Made by a program: the position numbers and the translations under genes. Positions 1-13,100 of a stretch of DNA of 64,000 nucleotides are shown in pieces (the stretch's first letter is position 1; each line of letters opens with the position of its first letter). Under the pieces are notes generated by a model. It was given only the letters and a program-made list of their open reading frames with translations. It did not search any database and had not been told where the DNA came from. Location of the stretch: assembly GCA_019055375.1 (NCBI GenBank), contig JAHQIW010000802.1, positions 62,001-126,000 on the forward strand. The letters run 5' to 3'. This DNA is from Parelaphostrongylus tenuis (Eukaryota > Nematoda > Chromadorea > Rhabditida > Metastrongylidae).

Positions 1-1955
1 GATATGTAGCAGTTCACTTAGATAGATAGTGGAAAGATTTATGTGTAGACAATGCTATTTGCTCGAATTGTATGCCATTCAAGTAAAAGCTCCGATGCAG
101 AAATGGGATGAGGTGAATCATCGATATTCAAAAAACTGAGAAATGAAAAACCTTGTAACTCAGAGTCACTCTTAAAACTTACGTCAGAATGGTATATCTT
201 CTTCATAAAGCGATAGCTAGTGTGTCGGCAATCTCGTCTTTCTCAGTCCCGAGGCATACTGTACCAAACATACCTGATTAATCAGTTAACATCTCTTAAA
301 CCTATAAAATCAATCCAAATCCTACACCAATCAAGGAACCGCTAAGATCAGCTTCTTAATTCCTTGACTTTTGCGATTCACTATGAAAAAGAAGTTCTTA
401 TCTAAAACATCTATGGTCCATTTAATCATAGATCGATTCGAGTGGGAATGAATTAGGTCTATTTATCGGTCGCTCACCAATCCCAACTGATCGGCATATC
501 GTTCGACGAACACGTGGGGGGCAATGCTTTTCGTATGTTGACCTTTAATTACCACTTTTGGCTAGCGAGCACCCATAGGTCGTTTGTCAGGATCTCAGAA
601 TAGAATTGGGAAAAATCGTTGACACCGGCCAGACAGCACCTATCATGCAATATCATCAGCCGAAAATAGTAAGGAATAATCTCCGATTAGAAGTTTTTAT
701 ATCAACTCCGTGTTAATTCAGTTATGTAGCGATTGATCATCATACAAATCCTAACTGGCTTATTTTATAGGTTTAGCTCAACGCAGATGCACAATGTAAT
801 CCAAAGGTGTAAATTAGTTCCATACGTCAGCGACAGAGAACGAAAGGAGCCCATTATTTCCCGAATACATCAGCGTCACATGGCAAAGACACGATCAAAT
901 CTGTTCCACATTTGATTTCTCCGATCGGTCATCACCTGTGGATGCTTCGTTAACTATCACAGATATTTCAGTTTCCCTAGGTCCGTGGGACTCTTGTGTA
1001 TTTATGATTCATGTAATTTACAATCAAAGGACATTTCTAACGGTTTTATTGAAATTCTCATTTCTTAATTCATTCAATTCTTTCAAAAACAACATTCTTA
1101 ATGTACTGAGAAAAACATCGATAATGAGATCTTCTGTGGAGATTTTTTTCTCGAAATTTATTACAAGTTTGAAAGAGACAAACCCGCAGCAAACATATTT
1201 AGCTATCGTTATTCTTGAAAGTACGCCAGCGTGCAAATATTCCAAATGTATTCATTGAAGAACGATGAGTCGGACGTGTCTATCGCACAGCTCAGCATCG
1301 TAGGAACGTGAATTGAATCAATACAAAAAATAATCGAGAACTGATTAAAGTTGGTAGTAAAAGGCCATTTCGGTATCATCGCCAGTTCTCGCCTCTCCTT
1401 TGATCCTTGATTATCAAATCTATAGAACTTATGATGAAATATGATTAGTTAAGCACACTAGTTAACCGAAAATGCGGAGTCCAGATAAAGATGAGTTACA
1501 CTCAAGCTTTAATAGAACCGCTCAGAAGAATATATCTCAAAAACCACCTGTCGCAGTGGAAGCTTCTTCTTAGAAAAGATGGTCGTCCTCTTATAATGCT
1601 TCTTCAGTGCAGTAATTCCAGCAAAAATTGATACAAATTCTTCTAATTTATATATTGTTTTAGGTAAAAGTATTATCTGCTAGAAAGAAATAGCCGTTAT
1701 GTGGTTACAGAAGGCCTGCTTTATAAGCCAACTGAATGGGGCTGGACGTAACAGGAGAACAAAAGCGTCTAAAGATGTAGCAAACACTTAGTATCAGTTA
1801 TACCAAGCGCCAATTGGTTAGTGCCAAACTTGAGTGTTACAAGAATAACCTTTACTCGCAGCAATCAAAAATGTCGCAGACTATATTCTCTCCAAAAAAA
1901 CGAACATCATCGTAATTCCTGTGTTAATCCAATAGTATTGGCTATAAAATACCTG
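1..1955. other. Unassigned non-coding sequence
   Basis: AT-rich sequence with only short chance ORFs. The open stretch at 938-1258 on the plus strand is overlapped by one on the minus strand and shows no recognisable motif. I see no tRNA-like head, terminal inverted repeat or family resemblance to other repeats of the window here. Confidence 0.5.
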
Positions 1956-2721
1956 TAGGTATCAAGTTTTCTCAGAAGTTTTGGCACTAAAACAATAAAC
2001 ACCAAACTTATTAACCAGAAATAATTGAAATTGCTCAACACTATCCCATGGTATGCGTTACCAACCTAAACGCATATCTGCCATCTTTCAGTCAACAAAT
2101 TACTAAGACGATCACAGAACTCGTTATTCTTGGATTTAGGAATTCAATAAAAGTTGTTAAATCTCGATGCAAATGAATGATATTTTGAAACTTATTCTTG
2201 TTTAGGAAGTGCTCGAGCAACAGGAAGATATGATAGTCAGACGGCGACGAGTCAGACTGTACGGCATACGAACCAGCAACTCCCAGCTTAGTTCGGTCTA
2301 CTTCCTCTCTGTCAACTTGGCGACATGCAGCCTTGTGTTGCCTTAAAGTAGGATGAGATTTCGGCGACATCGATTGAAGCGGTCCAGGTGCTCACAATAG
2401 CTGGGTGTTGGTCGTATCTCCGGCTGGCAGCAAGTCCCAGTGATTCGGCCTGGTCCGCTCCCAAAAGATGATGAGCATAGCCTCGGGTGCGAATGGATCT
2501 GGACGTAGAGCTAGAGTTCCTCGCTGGTCTGGCGACAGCCATTGATTCGGATGACGTTAAATCTTGCAAGAAATTCATATTCGTCTATGATGGTGACCTC
2601 TGGTGTTGGTGATGAGGCTGATGGCGCATACTTTGAATGGTGTTGTTGATCGATTTTAACCACTTCTGGTTGATGAATTTTGTGATTACTGCCCTAGTGC
2701 CAACACTTATGAGAAGACCTA
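1956..2721 (-). mobile_element. Mariner-type DNA transposon, decayed, with long terminal inverted repeats
   Basis: The ends are inverted copies of each other over about 130 bases and begin with a TAGGT...TCTCA..AAGTTTTGGCACTA pattern shared with the copies at 44.4 and 53.4 kb. On the minus strand a broken transposase can be followed across frames: a segment resembling the mariner stretch before the second catalytic Asp (LLPAGDTTNTQLL), a segment equivalent to ARLHVAK..RE, and the third-Asp block SSPSDYHIFLLLEHFLNKNK, normally SPDLSPSDYHLFRSLEHFL. The Asp of SPD reads Ser here. The transposase is frameshifted and much of its amino-terminal half is missing, so this is a non-autonomous relic. 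Confidence 0.82.
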
Positions 2722-5700
2722 AAAGCATACTAATATTTTTAATCTCAAAGACAAAGCCGAATTTACACTGAGAGATGAGATTCTTCATCATAATATGTAA
2801 TCTTGCTGATGAAAATGAGTCATACAGCAATAGACAATCCAGTATTACAGAACATCGCCTCTGCACGAGTAGCATGTGTCAGAAGTAGCTTCGAATGATT
2901 TGAAGAATAATGGCAGTATTTGGAAAGTTGAACGAACATGGCATTGAGATGAGCAAAGGACTTTTTAGAGGTGTATATTTCCAGCTCGTAAGTTTTGAGC
3001 TTGTACACTGACTGACAAAAGTTATAAAGCGGTGGAATGAGTGCCGAATGATCTGAGTGAAACAGAGTGGAGCATAAACGTCGAGAGGGCAATCGCCACT
3101 GCTATACCACAATCTCTTACTATACTATTATGATCACAAATCCACAGAATGCGATGGTCAAAATTGACTATCATATTTTTGTGACAATCTCATGTAAGCT
3201 TGTCAGTAAGTTGAGAAATTTTTGTCAGCATAATTCATCTACTAGTCTCCAAAAATTTCTTCCAAACCCAATGATCTTAGTCAGTGTCAACTTTTAATGA
3301 GCTTGCTGCACTTTAGCAACTTGAACTTAAAAACCGTTTTTATGCGCTTGATGCATTTCTGCTACACAAAACTCCGGTTTCCGTGCAATACAACGAAATC
3401 TTTGCCTCGACCACTCAAAACGGACGTAAGGGTTGCATGCACTGAGTGAATATTGCTTAAAAGCAGAATAAAGAAAGAAAAGCGCAATGTGGAGACCATC
3501 TGCATTTTACACTCTAATGTCATATGGATGCCACGTTTTATCACATCGGAGATTTAGCAAAAAGCACAATTTAATTGTTTTTGAGCGTCATAGTGTTGGA
3601 ACACTCAAATGATTATTGTAATCTCATATTTTCCAAATATTGGCGCTCTTAGATTTGAACGACAGACTATTCTGTATGAAAGTACACGAAACTTGTAAAA
3701 GCCACGATAGGTTGACGGAATTTACTCAATCGTGACTCGCACCACTTCTCCGCCTATTAGTTGTCGAGCGACGGCTCAGTAAAGCAGAACCTCAGTGAAA
3801 TCTCCATTTATCTTCGCTGCGTACAAGAAAGTCCCAGTCCACTATGTTCTATTAAACCTAAGTATCTGGACCATATCTTTCCTCCACATTTCTTTTGTTA
3901 CAGAATTCTGGTTATCGCATGGTGGTGCTCCCACTTGTGCGCTTGACATTTAGAAAAATCTAGTCGTCAACGGCTTATGTTCTTTGACTATTGTTAATCC
4001 ATCATGACCGCACATACAGTGCAGTGCATGTGAATACGGTAATTGCGTCTTTCTGAGTCACTTTAGAGACCCTTTATGTATTTTTGAGCCTTTTAGCACT
4101 TCTGGAGCAAACACAAGACCGATGATCCAAAAACTAGTCCGCCAACTTTCCACTGATAATTGGCGGCCAAATAAAGACTGATTTGAATGCATCGTTATGA
4201 TTGGGCAGTACGTTATGGGTTAAGACGCATTCTGTGCTCTCTCCTTCAATCGACTTTGTTCCAGGAGGTACTAAGAAGTCAGGGTGATTGGCTAATAAAA
4301 GAGAGTAATGAGAAGATGAGGAACATTTAAATAAGTTCGACCTTCAAAACAAATGCCGTAATGATTGAATCATGACCACGAGAGGGATTTTTTTATTGGA
4401 TGAACGACAAATTTAATGCTGCTTCGAACAGTTGAAGCGCTCTGCTGTGAAGATGATAAGTTGTTGAATTGAAAGAAACTAAGCAGTTAGAGGTTCATTT
4501 TGTTGATTCATAATAAAACAAAGTAGATTGCAAACAACACGAACTAGACTGTGGGCACTGAAAGAAGAACAGGAAAGGATACTAAGAATGAAATTTGACA
4601 CATGAAACCCTCAACTCACTCCATGTCGTATCTAAATTATGATACAATTAGGTACCATAAATCGCCCCTGAAAGCCATTTTTTTAGACACTTAGACACTT
4701 TTTAAACCCTTTTACCATTTTGCGAACCGAATAACAAAACAGCTATACAAAGAATTAGTTCGCCAAGACTCTCCTGATTACCGACTACTAAATAATCACT
4801 AATTTCACTGCGAATGTTTGAATGGACAATGCTGAAACTAAGGGAAACTAAACGAACAAATGTATTCCTAACTTGAATTTCCACAAAAATGTATACCTTT
4901 CAAAGCTAGAAGGAAAGGCACATTGTGTTACTCCATAACACCCGTAGCACTTCTATGCCTTCAGCGGCTTTATATCAGTTTTTACTCCATAGTAATAGCT
5001 TCTTAATTCCTTTTTTTTGCTCAATGGTAAATTTGAAGGCGAAAACTCATCTACTGGAAACATTCATTGATCTTCCTAATTCAACTTTGAGTTTCTTGCA
5101 TTGTACGTGAAGGCAACATAACGAGGTTGTCGATTTTTAAAAGGGTCTTCACGATATTATTAGTCCTCTAAAGTTATAACAGAGATCAGCAGCTTCCATC
5201 CACTCTTCATGCACTTTCCACAGGATTGTTCCAGGTTCCATATTATTTCCCATTAAGCTCTTATTACCATGGCCGGCACTAGAAAAAAGGCAAAAGTATG
5301 TCTGCTATATAACAATCTCATGTAGCTACCGTATTCACATCAATTTGTGGTATCACAGAAACTATGCTATAGAAGAAACTTCAAGTGGCTGATATAGTCG
5401 AGTAGAACGAGCTGCAGATGAACATTGACTAATCAGCAGGTCAGCATGTAAGACGTCCCTAGCTTCTCGCGACTTAACATTCTCATAATGATGTACTCCT
5501 TGAATCATGTAGGAAATGCATGAAGACCGTTCCCATGTGCGTGGATATGTCAATACTCTTAGATTTCTGCACAAAAGACGCCATGAAGAGATATTGGATT
5601 CAAAGATCCTAGAGTCTGTGCAGTTCAGAATGTTGACATTTGCCCATACTCAGCAATGACTAGGAAAAATATGCTCAAAACTCAGGTAGATATTAGCAAA

Positions 5701-6860
5701 GAAATCATAACGAGCACCGAAAACAAGTATGCTATCGACTATATTAAATTTTTCTCTGATTCCCATTCGCTAAGATATCGATAATAATGTTATCATGATT
5801 GCGGTTCACAACGAAAATTTCGGAATGCGAGTGTTGTTCCTGGATAACACTGAGATTAATCTCGTCTCGTAGGTTCTCGCGCATATTTCGCCATCAGCGC
5901 CACCTTCGCCTCATTTGTACTTCAATGAACGTTCGATATAGAACGAAAAACAGCTCACAATACTAATCTTAGATAAAAGATTTGCACTATAAAGTCGCAA
6001 AGACCAAGTACAACTGAAATAGAAAGCAAAACGTTGATTTATTGACTAGTAAGGCTATTGATTTTTGGTGGGACGTTGCGCAACAAGAATGGAGGACGTA
6101 ATGACGACGACGTGTCGACAGTGTAGGATGAGCATTGACTCATTGCTATGAGTCGTTTTTATCGGTTTATTGCTATGTGAATCAGAAAAAGCGTATCGCA
6201 CGCGACACCATCCAAGATCGCCACGACATCCTGCGATTTGCGAAATGTTTCAAAATAAATTCCAAACACAGGAGCATGATCATACAGGGTACCACTCACT
6301 CTCAGTCCCACAGACATGCTTGAATAATCGAAGAGTTAGTAACCAGCAACATTCCGCTTCGCAGTCAATTACTTGATTACGAAAAATAAGAAAATTATCA
6401 AGATCAAAATATAGTGTTGGATTGAAATCTGCACGTGCGCTGATTTAGTAGGCATCGTATTACACGAGCGGGGATGAGCATTTTAGCCATTCCAACAAAT
6501 GTCAACATGACATGAATAAATAAGAGACTGTATGTATGTGATCACCGGCCCGAAAACTATACGCACTGCGCTATGTTTATCGAAAAAAAGATGTTTATAA
6601 ATCAAAAGCCAAGTTTTTCCTTCTTGAAAGTGATTAGCTTTTGCAGTAATAAGAATAGAGGTAGTGTCAATACGATGCTAAACATTGGTAATGTTCCAGA
6701 GTGGACGATACAAAAAAAACGTGTAAATAAAAAATTCCGAAAACACTTTTTCAATCCATTGAGAGATGTTGTGAAGCGTCATGAGGCGAGAATGTTATTC
6801 ATTCACAGATACGCCAAGGCGAGTGTTCAACGATTCTCCGATTGATCCATGACATCGACT
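2722..6860. other. Unassigned non-coding sequence
   Basis: No supported gene. Open stretches are all under 100 codons and overlap each other on opposite strands. No clear inverted repeat, tRNA-like head or transposase motif was found by eye, although old unrecognisable repeats are likely. Confidence 0.45.
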
Positions 6861-6861
6861 G

Positions 6862-7010
6862 TTTTTGAAATCTCGCAATAAACATTCAATATAAATTTTC
6901 AAGAATGTTTAAAGCTTTACCCGATGTTGGTACGCCGGGGCTACACACGCGTGTTTTGGAGGTCTCGTCCCTCTCCCCGCACTAGTCAGTAACCCACGCT
7001 CCACAAAATT
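6862..7010 (-). repeat. Single arm of the hammerhead-bearing fold-back family (relic)
   Basis: This stretch matches one arm of the elements at 24.4-24.9 and 30.5-31.0 kb, including the flank with a 'cgactgtttttgaaa.ctcgcaataaacattcaa' pattern and the GGTACGCC..GGGC block. On the minus strand, 6,995 to 6,938, it keeps stem I of a hammerhead (GGGUUA pairing with UAGCCC), but the core is damaged: CUGACUA for CUGANGA and AAAA for GAAA. The second arm is absent. Confidence 0.6.
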
Positions 7011-8849
7011 CATACAGATTCCCCGATTGGTTGAGAATTCAAGTCAGCAATGTTTCATTTTAGAAAAAAAGATATCACCGACAACGCGAACGATACGAAA
7101 GCTTTGCTTAATTAGCAAGCGCACATCGTTTACGAATCAAAAACGATAACGTCGCGCTGAATCAGCTAGACAGATGTAGGGCAACCGTGAAGATTTCCAA
7201 TACTTTACACCATACTGAAGAACATCACAGTTCGAAGATTGATTATTTTCTCTTTGATCTTCTCCGACAAAAAAAAGATAAGAAACGCGACACTGCTGTG
7301 TTAGACAGAATAGAAAAAGAGTACAGAGAACTGCGGCGCGAAGACAGAAATCTATCAAGAGAATGGCGAAACTGTAGCTATGATATGACATTCGTAAGCC
7401 GTATTATGAAGAATTTCGTTGAATTCACTAAATTCAGCAGAAAAGAAAGAGAAAGAGAAGAAAAGAAAGGATTACGACGACTTTGTCATGATAGAGATTC
7501 TTAGCGTCTTGAATGACAAGTGCGCAACCACCTGCTGATTATACTGCAATGATGCACCGCATGCTGAGTATACTGAAGGAGTCGTGAGGTGGAGAAATTG
7601 CGGCAAAGGATTACTGTGAGAGGTCGGACACCATTAGCACCATTCATGGACCACGATAACAAGCGAGAGTGTATTGACACTAGTTTAAAATAGTGATAAG
7701 GTGTTAAACGATTGAGGGATTGTGGAAGAACAGAAATGAATAATTTCTGTTCAAGGAGTGTCTAAAGAGATAAGGGCGGAAATATTAAACTGGCTAGTGA
7801 AGGAGTTCATCACGAAGCAAAGTGCTGTTCATGCCTAGATCCCTAACCTTAGGAATTGGCTGGGAACGACTTAGTTCGACTTCTTCAAGACTGCAAGGAG
7901 TCACCCACCATTCTACAACATTCGTAAAGAACACGAAATCAACAAGAAGCATCGAAGACAACGCGTGAAAAATTCGAAGACGTTTCTGGACGCTCAATGC
8001 GAGGAGATGAATCGTATGCTGAAAGTGGTGGAATGTGCATTGTGATGTGATGACGTGTCGTTTGAGATACGAAGAACAACCACTGCTTACCTTGGACAAT
8101 ACAAATCTCAAAGCAGCAAAGCTTTTTGCAATTTGCAGAAGCTAGTAATTGTGGCGCAAGTATGGAACGCTCCAACACAGGCTTTTTGAGAATTACTCGG
8201 AAAGTCAGATCAGACGAGCCTTTTTTTAAACAAGATAAGATAGAATAAACCTTGCAATCAAAGCCGATTCCGTGTACCTATCTAATCATCACTCTAGATG
8301 AACGTTACAAAACAAGAAAACGAGCGATGGAAGTGCTCGTACACACACGACATCTGAAGACGGATTACCTGAGTGCGTAGATAAGACGGATATTTTTCTT
8401 ATCACGAGTTATGATATTGCTCTGCATTCACATAGTTAATGTTTATTCAACGTTACATTACTACATATACAAAATAGAATTACATCACTCCCTAATCTAC
8501 AATGCGTATCTTCAAGATCTTTATTTTTCAAAACTACACCGTACTCTGTTGGACGGAATTTCGTTTCCTCAATCACTTAGCTGTTAAAAAGCGAGTTTTA
8601 AAGAAAAGAATTAGCGAAACAAAAAGAGTTTGCAGGCATAAGAATATTACAAATGTCGTCTGTGCCTTAAGAGAATGAGAATCTGCACGTTCTTGGTAAA
8701 GATTTCCAAATTATAGAAATTTTTATACCAACCAGTTAAATTTAACATCTTTCTGGATCATTAATATAGATTTTACCTGTGAAGAAACCTGAAAAAAACC
8801 TTGAAGAACGTCACTTGCATGCTCCATTTACATTGAAACGAGCAGGACA
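7011..8849. other. Unassigned sequence with a charged open stretch
   Basis: The plus-strand open stretch at 7,187-7,504 is rich in Lys, Arg and Glu (runs such as RKEREREEKKG) and could be a coiled-coil remnant or simply purine-rich sequence. No splice structure or homologue was recognised. The minus-strand open stretch at 7,794-8,111 looks like a shadow. Confidence 0.35.
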
Positions 8850-10135
8850 AGAGGATGTCGTGGTTTATCATGACGAACAAAATCGTTTATGATAATTACA
8901 ATTCCAGAAGCCCCGGCGAATATTCGAGTATTCAAATGGAGCTGATTTTACTGCTGTCCCAATTCAACGCGGAATCATACCCATCGCGTCCACTGAGCAA
9001 AATTTCACTTTCTCGAAGAGGAGACAAGACCATTAATTTCAAGGAATTAAGTCCCATAGCCGTAATAAACTGAGATGTAATCAAGGCATCAGTTGATTCT
9101 TATATAGATGTCGCTATTGATAACTTCAGCGAGAATACGACTAGCTTATGCATCATTTTCACTAGTCTGAAAGCCACCAAGACAGGTTTCCCTCCAGGAG
9201 CAGTCGAGTTGATACGTGAGCGTGGATTGACACGAGTCACAAGCAGTTGCCTACTTACTTTCGAATTTACATAATAATAAAGCAATGCAGAGAAGCGATA
9301 AAAGATAATCTGAAAAAGAAATGAACAAGAGGTAAAACCGGAGTCGCACATGCTGGGGAAGAGCAATCGTAAGGCTTACCAAAGTTTTGCCAATTACAAG
9401 ACCAAAATTACATTCCAAAGCCGAGGCGCAACAGCTACCGAAACAGTTTTCACAAAACTAATGAAGAAAATCATCTACGATTATTTGTTTTTTTTTTGGT
9501 CGAAAAGTGAAAACCACCTGCTCCGAAGAAGATATGACCTGAACACCTGAAGAACCTTCCACCAGTTCTCATCAACACAATAGCTGAGTTGTTTACACAC
9601 ACAGAATGCAAGATTCTTAGTCAATGGAAAAACCAGTAAGATCGTGTCATTGTTCAAAAAAGCAAACTTTCTCAACATCGGCAATTATCACCCAATCTGT
9701 CCACTGTCTATTGTCTATGAAGTATTCGCTTGCATCACCCTGAGCAGAATTCACAGAACTGAACGAAGAACATCTATGAGATCAAGCAGGGTTGTGAAAG
9801 CGTTTCAACACTATAAACCACATCAACATGATAACAAGACTCACTGAAGCTTCGCGAGTGTATAAGAGAGCGCTGGCTCAGTTTCGTCGGTTTGAGGCAA
9901 GCTGTTGATTTAATTGAAATCAAAGCATCCATAAAAGTTCTGGACAATCAGGAAACCCCTACATAAAAAATTCTCCATGAGCTTTATAGAGATTTGAAAA
10001 TGAAGACTTTTTTCAATACATAACTATATCATTATCAGTGTAAAACGACAGGTTAGACAAAGCATATTGCCAAAATTATTTTCTGCCAACCTCCAGGACA
10101 GCATGAGATAATTCAAATGGAAGAACATGGGAATA
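8850..10135 (+). mobile_element. RTE-type non-LTR retrotransposon relic
   Basis: Plus-strand fragments follow the order of an RTE ORF: the linker after the endonuclease (ISLSRRGDKTINFKELSP), then a block ending AVELIRERG (family ELIRQRG), then RKAYQSFANYKTKI (family RKA.R.FANYKTKM), then the reverse transcriptase fingers KIVSLFKKANFLNIGNYHPI (family LLFKKGDRENIDNYRPI), then a block like INHINMITRLTEASR, and finally VKRQVRQSILPKLFSANLQD, equivalent to the VRQGDxISPKLF motif. Frames change several times and stops interrupt, so it is a pseudogene. The FADD box was not found; similarity stops near 10,135. It was identified from remembered family patterns. Confidence 0.82.
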
Positions 10136-13100
10136 GCAGGGCCAAGGGACATCCAGAATTGCTTGAAACGTAATCCGAGGATCGTTGCTAAATATGTTCT
10201 GTATCTTGCAAATAAGAGAAAGAATCCGCCATACCAACGTACGTCAGTTATAAAAATCGGAGACGCCGTTTTACACACTAAACTACAGAGGATCAAGTAT
10301 GCCACATGCATAAAGCACTCACAACAACCGTTGGACAAACTGGCTGGTTTTCTCAGAATGTCAAAAGTGTAGCAAAATGACTGCAGATTCAATTGCAATA
10401 ATGTTTCAAGAAAACCCATAAATAATTCTATTTTCAGCGGATCTTAATAACAAGCAGGATTCACTGAACTAATTTTGAAGGCGACAAGAGGAGAAGAAAG
10501 AATTAGTGGCACCCGTTCGAGTCATTCGACGATCAGCGGAAGGATAATCAGTGTAGGTGAATCTCAGCTAGAATACATTGGCTACAAATTGAAAACTGTA
10601 ATTATATTCTGTTGCGCACGCCTTTAATTCAATGCATATGATCTTCAATAAATGAATGACTGACATCGAAATCTCATTTGACGATAATGTTAACCAGTAC
10701 CTTCTTCGTACACTCTATTTTGACTAAAACGACTACATGAATACTAGTCCGCGCCATGTTGAGGAACTTCCACATTACTAAAATCAATCACTATTCTGAC
10801 GGTCACTGACCACATCAGATAACGCATTAATGACAATACATTTTGATGGTATTGATGGATAGACGAATCGATATGATCAATGACAGATAGTGAGGAACGA
10901 TATCATCGATCGGTGGGACTAGATTTTCTATGCATCGATCCATATAAGCCAAATGTTTAGTGAGTGAAGAGATCATATCTGAGATGTCGATGTCAAATAA
11001 GTGTTGAATCAAATGACTTTCTTATTTCTTGAGTGTTCTCTATGGATTTGATCATTCGAAAATGACGTCGTATCCTCAGAAAAGCTATGGTTAATGAAAA
11101 AATTTCAAGCAGTGTAATTACTGTGTATATTTAACTAATTTCAACAGTTATCACTTAGTTTTGAGGGGGGAAGTTGGTGTACATGACTCTAAGCGACTAT
11201 AGTTGATAGTGCAGCTCGCGCTAGCTGTAATAGATTCTTGGGTAATGGACGAACTGGGTTATGCAAATAAACGCACGAGACACCGAGAACCAAAGAAGAA
11301 AGGGAGAGGTTTTGGTGATTTGAGATGTTTGTACAGTCAGAAACACAAGGAAAATGGAAACTGCGAGAGGCTATGATTGATCCTTCGGATTCAGAGAGCA
11401 CCACACTAACATCAGAAAGCCGAGGCTTAAAGAATTAACTATAAACAAGCAAAAAGAGCCATGGGATCGACTGTTTTGAAAATATAAATCATAAAAAAGC
11501 TCAGAAACTTTCTAGGCGACCTAGATCCGCAGATTAATAGTTAATCTACTCTTAAATTCAGTTTAAAATCAGTTCAAGAATACAAGACCAAAATATGCTT
11601 GGTGTCCAGCCTTTTGAAGAAAGTGATAAGATAATTGAATTTATATCTGGCCTTCAATCACCTTAAACGAAGTTAGAAATTGAAGTCGAATGCATGGCGC
11701 ATCCCTCAGGGATTGATCAACGCCGAGAGCTTTATCCTTTATTTATCCTACCTGAAATCCTTCGAATGGATGCTGTATAATGAAGACTCACCGGTTTCCG
11801 TTAGTGATAAGATAGTTGTTGCATTTGGAATTTTGCCCAAGGATGTGAGTTTAGAGCAATTTAGTTCTAAAGTGAATGTGAGAGGTGATATCTAGTTGAT
11901 GTGCAGCCGAATGATTGCTTTTTTTTTCCTTAGATAATATCCTCAGGAAGTCATCGACTGCGCTGTAACGAAAGGCTAGATGTTTTCTTATTTGTAACGA
12001 CAGGTGGACCACCGATTTTCGTGACGTTAATTCCCTTTATCATTTCGGTCATATCCTGAGATCGATCATGACAAATAAGAAAACAACTTTCTATAAACCT
12101 CGGCATCAATGTTACGATTATAAGGTTATGATAAAGTTCATTTTTGCCACTGAGGATTTGTTCTATGTGTATAAGTAAGAGACTAACAGCAAAATTCGAA
12201 GTGCTCATCACCACTTGTACTGTGAACGGAAATATTTTGTATTTGGGGCAACCTAGAAAATGTTTGGCTTTTCGCGGTAGCTAATAGACAGGGAAATCTG
12301 ATGTACTCAGGCGTTAGATGAACGGTAGAAAAAAACCATGAAAATTCCTCAACTATTTTTTTTGCGAAAGTTCCAGCTATGAAAACTCAGGAAAGGAGCA
12401 CGTAATGTGAATTGTGCTACGGACTCATCACAAGATTGAAACTGTGAAGAACGGTCGTCAATTCAGCTGCCAGGATCTAACAACCACTCCAAGACACATG
12501 GTTACTTCACGTTATCGGGAACCATTTTATTTGCAGATGCCCTTCTTGCCAAGCAGATTTATCCACTAGACCTTTAGTAATCATTCAATAACACGAATTT
12601 CAATAATTTACAAAGCCTACTTGGTTCTTACAAAGACTTTCTTACTTTGCTGTAGCTATGGAAATAAAACTGATACTCACAGTGGCACGAGTTATCGTGC
12701 ATGCTGCCTTTGAAAAATTCTTCCATTTTGTGGAGATTTTTGTATTTTTGTATTGGAATAGTGTAAGCGACTTTGTTCTATCGTTCTATGAATATGAGCT
12801 TCCTATTTTCACTTTACATTGCCAAATAAACCCGTTAGTGAGCCGATGTCTAAGCATTCTAAGTCTACGCATCAAAAGCATATGAACATGTAAAAAAGAT
12901 CATGGATTGTCGCAATCATACATTTTATCGAAAATTTTTTTCAGAGAGAAAAAACCACACATCAAACAAGCGCCACTTCTGAGTGATGTCCGCGACCAAT
13001 CAAGCCGTCTCGAAAACGACAACTGTGGTGTTGAATGTGAACTTATGTTCGCTACTACGATACTCTGAGAAGGACTTTCCATATACAGTGCCGATACAGT

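Noticed and set aside
7187..7504. Charged ORF as a coiled-coil gene
   Set aside because: No splice structure, no initiation context and no homologue recognised; composition alone is weak evidence.
10024..10419. 131-codon minus-strand ORF
   Set aside because: Antisense to the end of an RTE relic and to a plus-strand open stretch; no homology or splice signals.
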